A stretch of 64,000 bases of DNA. Source: Holophagaceae bacterium. GTDB lineage: Bacteria; Acidobacteriota; Holophagae; Holophagales; Holophagaceae. Each line of letters opens with the position of its first letter. The first letter of the stretch is position 1. The stretch covers positions 1,364,001 to 1,428,000 of the forward strand of contig JADKKO010000004.1 in the NCBI GenBank assembly GCA_016720465.1, given 5' to 3'. A program made the position numbers and the translations under genes. The notes under the pieces were generated by a model. The model was not told the origin of the DNA. It searched no databases and saw nothing but the letters and a program-made list of their open reading frames with translations. This document shows positions 9,140 to 18,185 of the stretch, in pieces.

Positions 9140-10570
9140 TTGGACATCCTGTTCGTCGCGTCCGAATTGTTTCCCTATGCCAAAGTCGGCGGCCTGGGGG
9201 ATGTGATGGCGGCCCTCCCCCGGGCCCTGCGCGCGCTGGGCGCGGATGTGCGGCTCTTGCTGCCGGCCTATCCGGCCCTTCGCGCCCTGGGGATCCAGCG
9301 CGAGGCGGCCGCATTCCCGGATCTCATGGGAGGCGGTCCGGCCAGGATCCTCCGGGCCGAGGCCCCCGGATTGCCGCTCTACCTGTTCGATCAACCGACC
9401 TTCTTCGATCGCCCCGGCGGTCCCTACGACCACCCCGAGGACATCGCCCGCCGGTTCGCGGGCTTGGCCTGGGCGGCCGCCCACCTGGGCCGGACGGGGG
9501 ATGCCGAAGGCTGGCGGCCCCAGGTTCTCCACGGCCACGACTGGCCCGCGGGCCTCGTGCCGGCCTACGTGATCCACGGTGGCGGCCCGCGGCCCGCCAC
9601 GGTGATGACCATCCACAACATAGCGTTCCAGGGCCGTTTCCCGGCTGCGTCGATGGATGGACTCTGGCTTCCGAGGCAGGCCTTCGTTCCCCCGGGTGGC
9701 GAACTCCGTGACGACATCAGTTTCCTCGAAGCCGGCCTCCGCCTCGCAGACCGTCTCAGCACCGTAAGCCCCACCTATGCGCGCGAGATCCAACAGACCG
9801 GCGGGCATGGGCTCGAAGGCCTCCTGGCGCGCCGGAACGAGCCGGTGGCCGGGATCCGCAACGGTGTGGACCGGGAAGTCTGGAATCCGGCGAAAGATCC
9901 GCATCTCGTCAGCCGGTACGACCTGAAGCATCCGGCCCGGAGAGCGCCGAACCGCCAGGATTTCCAGCGGCGGATGGGCCTGCAGGAGGATCCGGGCGCG
10001 CCCCTCTTCGTGTCCGTGAGCCGCCTGGACCCGCTCAAGGGCCTTGATCTGATGCTGGACAACGTGGACCATCTGGTGGCCAGAGGCGCCCAGCTCGCGC
10101 TGTTGGGCCAGGGCGAGCCCCTCATCGAAGCGGCCTTCCTGCAGGCGGCCCAGCGCCACCCCGGCCGCGTGGCGGTGTTCATCGGCTATGAAGAGGCTCT
10201 GGCCCACAAGGCGTTCGCCGCGGCGGACGTGCTGCTGGTGCCCTCGCGCGAGGAACCCTGCGGCCTCACCCAGCTTTACGCCCAGGCTTATGGCGCGCTT
10301 CCCCTGGTTCGGCGCACCGGGGGCCTGGCGGACACCGTGGTGGGCGTTTCGCCGGAAACCCTGGCGGACGGGACCGCCACCGGCTTCCAGTTCGATGCGG
10401 CCAACGGATGGGCCCTGGGGGAAGCCATCAACTACGCCCTGGACCTGTTCAAGGATTCCGCCACCTGGCGGCAGATCCAGCGGCGGGGCATGGCGGCGGA
10501 ATTCGGCTGGGCGGGGCCGGCCCGGGCCTACCTCGAACTTTATGCAAGCATTCCGTTGAAGGACGCCTGA
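9140..10570 (+). CDS. glgA: Glycogen synthase (ADP-glucose dependent, GT5)
   Basis: It elongates alpha-1,4-glucan from ADP-glucose. The protein has 476 residues, the family norm. The N-terminal KVGGLGDV holds the conserved ADP-glucose-binding Lys15; HGHDWPAGLVPAY and TIHNIAFQG are GT5 hallmarks. In the second Rossmann domain SRLDPLKGLDLM precedes a PSREEPCGLTQLYAQAYGALPLVRRTGGL block with the catalytic glutamate. The start is a TTG only three bases after the glgC stop, with GGAG about ten bases upstream inside glgC, so translation is probably coupled to glgC. Confidence 0.95.
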   Translation: MDILFVASELFPYAKVGGLGDVMAALPRALRALGADVRLLLPAYPALRALGIQREAAAFPDLMGGGPARILRAEAPGLPLYLFDQPTFFDRPGGPYDHPEDIARRFAGLAWAAAHLGRTGDAEGWRPQVLHGHDWPAGLVPAYVIHGGGPRPATVMTIHNIAFQGRFPAASMDGLWLPRQAFVPPGGELRDDISFLEAGLRLADRLSTVSPTYAREIQQTGGHGLEGLLARRNEPVAGIRNGVDREVWNPAKDPHLVSRYDLKHPARRAPNRQDFQRRMGLQEDPGAPLFVSVSRLDPLKGLDLMLDNVDHLVARGAQLALLGQGEPLIEAAFLQAAQRHPGRVAVFIGYEEALAHKAFAAADVLLVPSREEPCGLTQLYAQAYGALPLVRRTGGLADTVVGVSPETLADGTATGFQFDAANGWALGEAINYALDLFKDSATWRQIQRRGMAAEFGWAGPARAYLELYASIPLKDA

Positions 10571-10571
10571 T

Positions 10572-11708
10572 ATGGATATCCGCACCCACTGGCACGCAAT
10601 CGAAAGGCATCCCATGGGGGGCTGGTGGAAGGTGGTGGATGCGGCCCTGCCTTCCCTGGATTCAGACCGGCGGCTGCTCTGGTGCGGCATCGGCGGCTCC
10701 CTGCTGCCCTCCGACACCTTGGTGCGGGCTTTCGGTGGGGCCCGCACCTCCCGGAACTGGGTACCCCTGGCTTCGCCTGAACCGGCACCGGATTTTCAAC
10801 TTGAGCCCGGCGACCAATTGGTCTTCGCCTCCAAGAGCGGCAAGACCCTGGAACTCTGGACTTGGATCTCGCGGCTGCGCGCGCTGCCGGGCTTTGATGA
10901 CCTTGCCGCGCCGATCCTCATCACCCAGGACGACGCGAATCCGCTCGCCGCCTGGGGCCGGTCGAATGGCTGCCGCATCCTGCCAATCCCGGTGGAAGTG
11001 GGCGGCCGTTTCTCGGCTTTCACGCCCATTGGAACGTTGCCCCTGGCCTGGATGGGATGTGACGCATCAGCCTTTCTGCGGGGCGGCCGCGAGGTCATCG
11101 CCCAGGTCGAAGCGGACCACGGACCCTGGCGCGACCGTATCGCCGCCACCGTGGACCTGCTGCTGCATGCGTATCTGCGTGGCGTCTCCGAGTGGGTACT
11201 GCTGCCCTACGCCATGCGCCTCGACAGCCTTTCAGCGTGGTGGGTGCAGCTCCTTGCGGAATCCCTGGGGAAGGTGGCCAAGGATGGCGCCCGCCGGGGC
11301 ATCACGCCCATCCGCGCCGTGGGGCCCGTGGATCAGCACAGCCAGTTGCAGCGGTGGATGGCGGGCCCCAGGAACCTCGGCGTGATCGTGATGACCGTAG
11401 ATGGGACCGCCACGCCGGAACGGCTGGATCCTCCGCCGGGATCGCCGTACCCGGGCCTGGCGGGACTTCAGGGCTCGGAGATCCTCCGCGCCCAGGCCGA
11501 AGGCACCGCCGAGGCGCTGGAGGCCGCCGGTGTGCCCGTTCTGCGGTGGTCCATACCAGAACTGAACGAACTGGAACTGGGCGCCTTCATGATGGCCTGG
11601 CAGGCCATCGTGGGAATCCTGGGATTCGCCCTTGAAATTGACCCCTTCGATCAGCCGGAGGTGGAGGACGGAAAGCGGCGCACGTTCAAACGGCTGGGAC
11701 TGGGATAG
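10572..11708 (+). CDS. pgi: Glucose-6-phosphate isomerase, short form
   Basis: It interconverts fructose 6-phosphate and glucose 6-phosphate, feeding the glycogen branch. The sugar-isomerase folds are visible: GIGGSLLPSDTLVRAF (phosphate-binding start), FASKSGKTLEL, the PGI signature region GGRFSAFTPIGTLPLAW and GPVDQHSQLQRWM with the conserved Gln-His. At 378 residues it is much shorter than the ~550-residue E. coli enzyme but within the range of compact bacterial forms. The ATG follows the glgA stop by one base, so it belongs to the glgC-glgA operon. Confidence 0.85.
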   Translation: MDIRTHWHAIERHPMGGWWKVVDAALPSLDSDRRLLWCGIGGSLLPSDTLVRAFGGARTSRNWVPLASPEPAPDFQLEPGDQLVFASKSGKTLELWTWISRLRALPGFDDLAAPILITQDDANPLAAWGRSNGCRILPIPVEVGGRFSAFTPIGTLPLAWMGCDASAFLRGGREVIAQVEADHGPWRDRIAATVDLLLHAYLRGVSEWVLLPYAMRLDSLSAWWVQLLAESLGKVAKDGARRGITPIRAVGPVDQHSQLQRWMAGPRNLGVIVMTVDGTATPERLDPPPGSPYPGLAGLQGSEILRAQAEGTAEALEAAGVPVLRWSIPELNELELGAFMMAWQAIVGILGFALEIDPFDQPEVEDGKRRTFKRLGLG

Positions 11709-11721
11709 GCCGTGGGCGTTA

Positions 11722-11812
11722 GGCTTTAGGCTTTGGGCTGTGGGCGGTGGGTTATAGGCCCTCGACTCTCGACTCTCGACTTTTCAACTTTTCAACTTCT
11801 CAACCTTTCGAC
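11722..11812. repeat. Degenerate heptamer repeat spacer between the two glycogen operons
   Basis: The 104-bp convergent gap is almost entirely low-complexity DNA with a seven-base period. A GGCTTTA-like array (GGCTTTA, GGCTTTG, GGCTGTG, GGCGGTG) runs over 11722-11760. A pyrimidine-rich array follows (CGACTCT, CGACTCT, then CGACTTT- and TCAACTT-like units) up to the glgP stop. It resembles the short heptameric tandem repeats known from cyanobacteria (STRR). No terminator hairpin is visible here. Confidence 0.7.
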
Positions 11813-13939
11813 TCACGGCGGCGGCATCTGGCAGCTGCTGCCGATGGCGGCGGGCAGGTAGAGGTGCTGGACGTAATCCTGGACCATGCGGTCGGCGTTG
11901 AAGCGCCAGGCCAGGGTGCGGATGGAATGCTTCTGGCGCTCCACCCAGCGGCAGGGCACGCCAGCGGCATTGCGGCTGCCGTAGTACATCGGCACCACCT
12001 CCTCTTCCAGCACGCGGAAGAGGTCCTCGGCGTCGCGCTGGTCCTGGATAACCTGGTCCGCATGGGTCTCGCCGGTGCCGATGGCGAAGCCGTTCTCTCC
12101 GTCATAAGCTTCGGCCCACCAGCCGTCCCGCACCGAGATGTGCAGGCCGCCGTTGAGCACCACCTTCATGCCGCTGGTTCCGCAGGCCTCCAAGGGGCGC
12201 TGGGGATTGTTGAGCCAGGCATCGATGCCCTGGTAGAGCATCCGCCCCACGTGGATGTTGTAGTTCTCGATGAAGAGGATCCGGTGGCGGAAGCGGGGAT
12301 CCTCCAGGAGCTTTCCCACCTTCTGGATGAGGGATTTGCCGGTGTGGTCCGCCGGATGCGCCCGTCCCGAGAAGAGCAGGTTCACCGGCCGCTCGGGGTG
12401 GTTCACCAGGCGGTCCAGGCGGTCCAGATCGGAAAAGAGCAGGTCGGGCCGCTTGTAGGGGACGAAACGGCGGGCGAAGCCGAGCGTGAGGGCCTCCGGA
12501 TCCAGGGGTGCCGGATCGATCTCGGGGAGGCCGATGCGCGCGCGCATGTCGGCGTTGCGTTTCCGGACGAAGCGGATGGTCCGGGCCTTCAGGACCTGCT
12601 TGGTTTCCCAGATCTCCGCAGAGGAAACGGACAGGATGTTCGACCAGGTGCCAGGGCGGGTCAGGGCGCCCTGGTAATCCACGCCGAGGTGGGACTCGTA
12701 GAGGTGGTTCATTTCGGGGGCCAGCCAGGTGGGCAGGTGGACACCGTTGGTGACATGGCCGATGGGCACTGCATCCTCCCGCTGGCCGGGATAGAGGTGG
12801 TTCCACATCTTGCGGGACACCACCCCGTGCAGGGCCGAGACTCCGTTTGCCCGCCGGGACAACTTGAGCGCCAGCACCGTGGGAAGGAAGGGCGAGGCGT
12901 GGTCGTGGGGGTCCACCCGCCCCAGGCCCATGACCTCCTCAAGGGGCAGTTTCAGGCCTTCGGCTAGAGGCTGCAGGTGCTCCGCCGCCAAGTCCGCGGG
13001 GAACCGATCATGGCCCGCGTCCACGGGGGTATGGGTGGTGAAGACGGTGGCGGAAGCCACCTCCTGCAAGGCCTGGCGCGGATCCATGCCGTCCGCCTGG
13101 ATGCGGTGCCGCGCCCGTTCCAGCAGGGCGAAGGCGGAATGGCCCTCGTTGAGGTGGAAGACGCTGGCGGTGATTCCGAGGGCGCGCAGGGCCCGGGCGC
13201 CTCCCACGCCCAGCAGCAGTTCCTGCTCGATGCGCATGCGCTGGTCGCCGCCGTAGAGCCGGGCCGTGAGCGCCGCATCCTTGGGATCGTTTCGTTCGAC
13301 GCGGGTGTCCAGGAGGATGAGGCGGATGCGGCCCACCTGGACTTCGAAGACCGCCGCATGCACAGTGCGGCCCGGCAGCTCGACCGAAACCTGCACCGGT
13401 TCGCCGTGGCGGTCCTGGGCGTGGACCAGGGGCAGATCCGCGAGATCGCAGGGTTCCACCACGTCCCGCTGCCACAGGTCGGCGTCCAGCACCTGGCTCG
13501 TGTAGCCCTCGTGGTAGAGCAGGCCCACGCCCACCAGGGGGACGCCCAGGTCCGAGGCGGCTTTCAGGTGGTCGCCCGCCAGAATGCCCAGGCCGCCGGA
13601 ATAGATGGGCAGGGATTCGTGGATGCCGAATTCCATGCAGAAGTAGGCGATGGGGCGCGACCGCATGGCTCCTGCGTGGGTGAGGCCCCACGTCGTGACG
13701 GGCGTGAGGTATTCATGCAACTGCCGCAGAGCCCGGTCGGCCCGGGCAGGTATGTCCACATCCGCCGCGCGCTGGTCCACCTCCTCGGGTTCGATCTGCT
13801 TGAGCATCGAGATGGGGTTCAGGTGGGCCCGGTGGTACAGGTCCACGTCCAGATCCCTGAAGATGGTCCGCACCTCGGGTTTCCAGGTCCACCACAGGTT
13901 CTGGGTGAGCTGTTGCAGCTTGGGAATGAGCTTTTCCAT
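11813..13939 (-). CDS. glgP: Alpha-glucan (glycogen/maltodextrin) phosphorylase
   Basis: It releases glucose 1-phosphate from glycogen using pyridoxal phosphate. The protein has 708 residues and starts MEKLIPKLQQLTQNLWWTWKPE, the N-terminus of the shorter bacterial/archaeal alpha-glucan phosphorylases (GT35). EACGTSGMKVVLNGGL near residue 590 contains the PLP-binding lysine; HITNGVH-like HVTNGVHLPTW and VFTTHTPVDAGHDRFP are further family blocks. It lies seven bases downstream of glgB on the same strand, so synthesis/branching and breakdown enzymes share one transcript opposite to glgC-glgA. Confidence 0.93.
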   Translation of the reverse strand: MEKLIPKLQQLTQNLWWTWKPEVRTIFRDLDVDLYHRAHLNPISMLKQIEPEEVDQRAADVDIPARADRALRQLHEYLTPVTTWGLTHAGAMRSRPIAYFCMEFGIHESLPIYSGGLGILAGDHLKAASDLGVPLVGVGLLYHEGYTSQVLDADLWQRDVVEPCDLADLPLVHAQDRHGEPVQVSVELPGRTVHAAVFEVQVGRIRLILLDTRVERNDPKDAALTARLYGGDQRMRIEQELLLGVGGARALRALGITASVFHLNEGHSAFALLERARHRIQADGMDPRQALQEVASATVFTTHTPVDAGHDRFPADLAAEHLQPLAEGLKLPLEEVMGLGRVDPHDHASPFLPTVLALKLSRRANGVSALHGVVSRKMWNHLYPGQREDAVPIGHVTNGVHLPTWLAPEMNHLYESHLGVDYQGALTRPGTWSNILSVSSAEIWETKQVLKARTIRFVRKRNADMRARIGLPEIDPAPLDPEALTLGFARRFVPYKRPDLLFSDLDRLDRLVNHPERPVNLLFSGRAHPADHTGKSLIQKVGKLLEDPRFRHRILFIENYNIHVGRMLYQGIDAWLNNPQRPLEACGTSGMKVVLNGGLHISVRDGWWAEAYDGENGFAIGTGETHADQVIQDQRDAEDLFRVLEEEVVPMYYGSRNAAGVPCRWVERQKHSIRTLAWRFNADRMVQDYVQHLYLPAAIGSSCQMPPP

Positions 13940-13946
13940 GACGGTC

Positions 13947-15875
13947 CTAAGAAAGGCGCGGAAGCGGAGGTGGTCCGGGTTTCAGGAAGATGGCCGCCAG
14001 GGGCGGCAGGGTAAGGTTCAGGGACTGCGGGAAACCGTGGGCGGGGATGGGTTCGGTTTCCACGAGACCGGTGTTGCCGAGGTTCCGGCCGCCGTAGTGG
14101 GCGGAATCCGTGTTCAGCAGCTCGGCGTAGACGCCTGGCGCCGGCACGCCGACGCGGTAGCCGTTCCGGGGGCGGGCCGTGAAGTTGAAGGCGACGGCCA
14201 CGAAATTTCCCGGATCGGAGGCCCTGCGCAAGAGCGTCAGCACGCTGTTGAACCGGTCCCGGCAATCGATCCAGGAGAAGCCGCCGGGCTCGCAATCCCC
14301 CTCGTGCAGGGCCGGATCGCGGCGGTAGATCCCGTTGAGGTCGCGCAACAGGTCATGGATGCCCTTGTGCGCGGGCTCATCGAGCAGTTCCCAGTCCAGG
14401 GCCGTGTCGTGGTTCCATTCCCGCCCTTGCGCGAATTCGCCGCCCATGAAGAGCAGCTTCTTGCCGCCGTGGGCGAAGAGCCAGGCATAGAGCAGGCGCA
14501 GGTTCGCCATCCGTTCCCAGGGTTCGCCCGGCATGCGTCCGAAGATGCTCCGCTTTTCGTGGACCACCTCATCGTGGGAGAGTGGCAGCACATAGTTCTC
14601 CGCATCGTGGTAGAGCATGGAGAACGTGATCTCGTCGTGGTGGTGGGGCCGCGCCATCATGCCGTGGCCCAGGTAGCGCAGTGTGTCGTGCATCCAGCCC
14701 ATGTCCCACTTGAATCCGAAGCCCAGGCCGCCCTGGTCGGTGGGACGCGAGACGCCGGGCCAGGCGGTGGATTCCTCGGCCACCGTGAAGGTGTCCGGAA
14801 ATTGGGCGTAGACCACCTCGTTCAGACGGCGCAGGAAGGCCACGGCTTCGAGATTTTCCCTGCCTCCTTCCCGGTTGGGGATCCACTGCCCGGCCTCGCG
14901 GCTGTAGTCCAGGTAGAGCATGGAGGCCACCGCATCCACTCTCAGGCCGTCCGCGTGGTATTGGTCGAGCCAGAAGAGGGCGTTCGAGATGAGGTAGTTC
15001 TGGACCTCGATCCTTCCGTAGTTGTAGATCAGCGTGCCCCAGTCCGCGTGGCGTCCCTGGCGCGGATCCGCGTGCTCATACAGATGGGTGCCGTCGAACC
15101 GGACCAGGCCGTGGGCGTCCTCGGGGAAGTGGGCGGGCACCCAGTCCAGGATGACGCCGATGCCTGCCTGGTGCAGGATGTCCACGAAGGCCTTGAAGTC
15201 CTCGGGCCCGCCGAAGCGGCTGGTGGGCGCGAACATGCCGAGCGGCTGGTAGCCCCAGGAGGGATCGTAGGGGTGCTCCATCACCGGCAGCAATTGCACG
15301 TGGGTGAACCCCAGCCAGCCCGCGTAGGGCGCCAGGTCCGCGGCGATCTCGCGGTAGTTCATGAAGGCACCATCGGGCCGCCGGCGCCAGGATCCCAGAT
15401 GCAGTTCGTAGATGCTCATGGGCGCCGCATGGGACTTCCGCTGCCGGCGCTGCTCCATCCACGCGCTGTCCCCCCAACCGTAAGGGGGAAGGCCATGGAC
15501 GATGGAGGCCGTTCCCGGGGCGCGCTCGCAGCGGAAGGCGAAGGGATCGGCCTTGAGGGGTTGCAGGGTTCCGTCCGGGCCATGCAGTTCGAACTTGTAG
15601 AGCGCGCCAGGAGCTAGGCCCGGCACGAAGGTCTCCCAGAACCCGTTGGCTCCTACGGAAGCCAGCGGATGACGTCGGCCATCCCACCCGTTGAAATCCC
15701 CCACGACGCTCACGGACCGCGCATTGGGCGCCCAGACCGTGAAGCTGACGCCCTCGGACCCATCGGCGGCCTTGGGATGGGCTCCCAATTTCCGGTAAGC
15801 CCACAGGTGCCGCCCCTCGCCCAGCAGGTGCAGATCCAGGTCGCCCAAGGTGGAGGCGGAGCGGGAGGGGTCCAT
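13947..15875 (-). CDS. glgB: 1,4-alpha-glucan branching enzyme (GH13)
   Basis: It introduces alpha-1,6 branches into glycogen. The start at 15875 (MDPSRSASTLGDLDLHLLGEG) is chosen because homologues begin here; the frame stays open for 46 codons upstream without a family match. The protein has 642 residues: an N-terminal CBM48 domain (VSFTVWAPNARSVSVVGDFN), then the GH13 barrel with the nucleophile in GLRVDAVASMLY, the acid/base glutamate in AEESTAWP and LSHDEVVHEKRS. All catalytic residues are in place. It is divergent from the molybdopterin oxidoreductase gene across about 130 bp. Confidence 0.95.
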   Translation of the reverse strand: MDPSRSASTLGDLDLHLLGEGRHLWAYRKLGAHPKAADGSEGVSFTVWAPNARSVSVVGDFNGWDGRRHPLASVGANGFWETFVPGLAPGALYKFELHGPDGTLQPLKADPFAFRCERAPGTASIVHGLPPYGWGDSAWMEQRRQRKSHAAPMSIYELHLGSWRRRPDGAFMNYREIAADLAPYAGWLGFTHVQLLPVMEHPYDPSWGYQPLGMFAPTSRFGGPEDFKAFVDILHQAGIGVILDWVPAHFPEDAHGLVRFDGTHLYEHADPRQGRHADWGTLIYNYGRIEVQNYLISNALFWLDQYHADGLRVDAVASMLYLDYSREAGQWIPNREGGRENLEAVAFLRRLNEVVYAQFPDTFTVAEESTAWPGVSRPTDQGGLGFGFKWDMGWMHDTLRYLGHGMMARPHHHDEITFSMLYHDAENYVLPLSHDEVVHEKRSIFGRMPGEPWERMANLRLLYAWLFAHGGKKLLFMGGEFAQGREWNHDTALDWELLDEPAHKGIHDLLRDLNGIYRRDPALHEGDCEPGGFSWIDCRDRFNSVLTLLRRASDPGNFVAVAFNFTARPRNGYRVGVPAPGVYAELLNTDSAHYGGRNLGNTGLVETEPIPAHGFPQSLNLTLPPLAAIFLKPGPPPLPRLS

Positions 15876-16007
15876 GGCCCATTCTAGGCTGCGATGCCCG
15901 CGGGGGGGCCGCCGGATGCGGACCAGCGGAAATTCCGCCCTGCGGAACCATGCAGAGGCTGCATTCAAGAGGCCACCGGTCCGGTCAGAATGGGGCGGGG
16001 CGAAACG

Positions 16008-18158
16008 ATGCAATGCCCTTTCCTGGAGAGCCGATTGACCGACCTAGACACCCACTACCGCGCCTGCAATCTCTGCGAAGCCATCTGCGGCCTGGAGATC
16101 GCTCTGGATGGAGACAAGGTCGTGAGCATCAAGGGGGACCGGGCGGACCCATTCAGCCGAGGCCACATCTGCCCCAAGGCCGTCGCGCTCATGGATATCC
16201 AAAATGACCCGGATCGCCTGCGCGGTCCGGTCAAGCGGATCGGCAAGGGTGCCCAAAGCGAATGGATCGGCATCGGCTGGGACCAAGCCATCAAGCTCGT
16301 TTCCACCCGCATCGCGGAGATCCACCGCCTCCACGGTCCCGATGCCATTGCCAGTTACCAGGGCAATCCCAGCGTGCACAACTACGGGTTGATGACCCAT
16401 GCCAGTCATTTCCTCGGGTCCCTGAAAACCAGGAACCGGTTTTCCGCCACATCCACGGATCAGCTTCCGCATCAACTGGTGTGCTTCTGGATGTACGGCC
16501 ACCAGCTCCTGGTGCCGGTTCCGGACATCGACCATACCGGCCACATGCTCATGCTCGGCGCCAACCCCATGGCTTCCAACGGCAGCATGATGACCGTGCC
16601 GGATGTGGCAAACCGGCTGAAAGCAGTCCAACAGCGCGGCGGCAAACTCGTCGTGATCGACCCGCGTCGCACCGAGACAGCCCTCGTGGCCGACGAGCAT
16701 CACTTCATCCGGCCCGGCAGCGATGCGGCCTTCTTGTTCGCCTTGCTCCATACGATATTCGAAGAGGATCTGGCCCGGCCCGGCCGCTTGTCTCCGATGC
16801 TCGAGGATCTCGACCTAGTGCGCGGCGCTATCAAGGAGTTCACCCCCGAAACTGCTGCGCGCGCGACCGGCATCGGAGCCGATGCCATCCGCCGCATGGC
16901 GCGCGAGTTCGCGGCAGCGCCTCGCGCCGCGTGCTACGGCCGGCTGGGCGTTTCCGCCCAACAGCACGGCACATTGTGTCAATGGGCCATCCAGTTGCTC
17001 AATATCGTCACGGGAAACCTCGACCGCGTCGGCGGGTCCTTGGTCACCACGCCGGCGGTGGATGTGCTTGCAGGAACCAGGCCCGGCAGCCACGGCCGAT
17101 GGGTAAGCCGCGTGCGGCGGCTGCCTGAGGTGAACGGGGAGCTGCCCGCCTCGGCCATGGCCGAGGAAATGCTCACTCCGGGGGCCGGGCAGGTGAAGGC
17201 GTTCATCACCATCGCCGGCAATCCCGTGCTTTCCACGCCCAACGGACCGCAGCTCGAACTTGCTTTGAACGGGCTCGATTTCATGGTGTCGCTGGACATG
17301 TACATCAATGAGACCACGCGCTTCGCCGATGTCATCCTGCCTTCGACCTCGGCCCTGGAACATGATCACTATGATTTGATTTTCAACCTGCTCGCGGTGC
17401 GGAACGTCGCCCGCTACAATTCCCCGGCGCTGCCAAAACCAGAAGGTTCGCTGCACGATTGGGAAATCCTGGAAAGGCTTGGCAATGCCCTTGCACTGGA
17501 ACTTGGACAGGATCCCAGGCCCATGCTCGCGCCCCGCGACCTGCTCGATTTCGGCCTGCAAACCGGGCCTTGCGGGAACGCGAGCCCGCACAAGCTCTCG
17601 CTGAAAAAACTGGAGGACAATCCGCATGGCATCGACCTGGGCCCGCTCGCACCGAGTTTCCCTGAGCGCCTGATGACCGAAGGCCAAGCCATCCATTGCG
17701 CGCCTCGGGAACTGATGGAGGCCCTGAGCCGATCCAAGGCCGTGCTCCTCGCCGAAGCGCCGCCGGACCAGATCGTGTTGATCGGCCGGCGCCATGTCCG
17801 CAGCAACAATTCATGGATGCACAATTCCGACCGGCTGGTGCGGGGCCGGGATCGCTCCGCGATGCTGGCGCATCCCGATGACCTGGCGCGGTTCGGCCTC
17901 CAACCGGGGGAAAACGCCCGAGTGGCCTCGCGGACCGGCGAGGTTCTCATCGAGGCGCAGCCATCGCAAGACATCATGCGGGGCGTGGTGAGCATCCCCC
18001 ACGGTTGGGGCCACCATCGCGAGGGGATCCGCATGGAGATCGCTGCGCGGCACGCCGGGGTCAGCGCGAACGACCTCACGGACGACCAGGCGATGGATGT
18101 GGTATCCGGAAATGCCGCGCTGAACGGGGTGGTGGTGAGGGTTGAAAAACCTGGCTAG
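16008..18158 (+). CDS. Molybdopterin-dependent oxidoreductase (DMSO reductase superfamily)
   Basis: The protein has about 716 residues. The N-terminal cluster motif CNLCEAIC (CX2CX3C) with the fourth cysteine in GHICPKA binds one 4Fe-4S cluster; Mo-bisPGD domains follow, such as ILGANPMASNGSMMTVP-like repeats and the C-terminal dinucleotide-binding barrel (NNSWMHNSDRLVRGR, VSIPHGWGHH). There is no Tat signal peptide, so it is probably cytosolic. At the usual metal-ligand region it reads SATSTDQLPHQ, with no cysteine and no in-frame TGA, so it is not a selenocysteine formate dehydrogenase. No electron-transfer subunit is adjacent; the substrate is unknown. Starts at 15990 (ATG) or 16035 (TTG) are also possible. 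Confidence 0.85.
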   Translation: MQCPFLESRLTDLDTHYRACNLCEAICGLEIALDGDKVVSIKGDRADPFSRGHICPKAVALMDIQNDPDRLRGPVKRIGKGAQSEWIGIGWDQAIKLVSTRIAEIHRLHGPDAIASYQGNPSVHNYGLMTHASHFLGSLKTRNRFSATSTDQLPHQLVCFWMYGHQLLVPVPDIDHTGHMLMLGANPMASNGSMMTVPDVANRLKAVQQRGGKLVVIDPRRTETALVADEHHFIRPGSDAAFLFALLHTIFEEDLARPGRLSPMLEDLDLVRGAIKEFTPETAARATGIGADAIRRMAREFAAAPRAACYGRLGVSAQQHGTLCQWAIQLLNIVTGNLDRVGGSLVTTPAVDVLAGTRPGSHGRWVSRVRRLPEVNGELPASAMAEEMLTPGAGQVKAFITIAGNPVLSTPNGPQLELALNGLDFMVSLDMYINETTRFADVILPSTSALEHDHYDLIFNLLAVRNVARYNSPALPKPEGSLHDWEILERLGNALALELGQDPRPMLAPRDLLDFGLQTGPCGNASPHKLSLKKLEDNPHGIDLGPLAPSFPERLMTEGQAIHCAPRELMEALSRSKAVLLAEAPPDQIVLIGRRHVRSNNSWMHNSDRLVRGRDRSAMLAHPDDLARFGLQPGENARVASRTGEVLIEAQPSQDIMRGVVSIPHGWGHHREGIRMEIAARHAGVSANDLTDDQAMDVVSGNAALNGVVVRVEKPG

Positions 18159-18185
18159 CGGGAGCTGTGCCCGCCGACCATCCGG

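Noticed and set aside
7736..10747. A 1,003-codon open frame antisense to glgC-glgA
   Set aside because: It mirrors the codon structure of the two well-supported genes on the plus strand, shows no domain, and is a usual by-product of high-GC third positions. The same applies to the 688-codon frame antisense to the acyl-CoA dehydrogenase (3882-5948) and the plus-strand frames over glgB-glgP and the 42-heme gene.
16008..18158. Selenocysteine formate dehydrogenase
   Set aside because: There is no in-frame TGA or SECIS-like hairpin, and the ligand region has neither Cys nor Sec.
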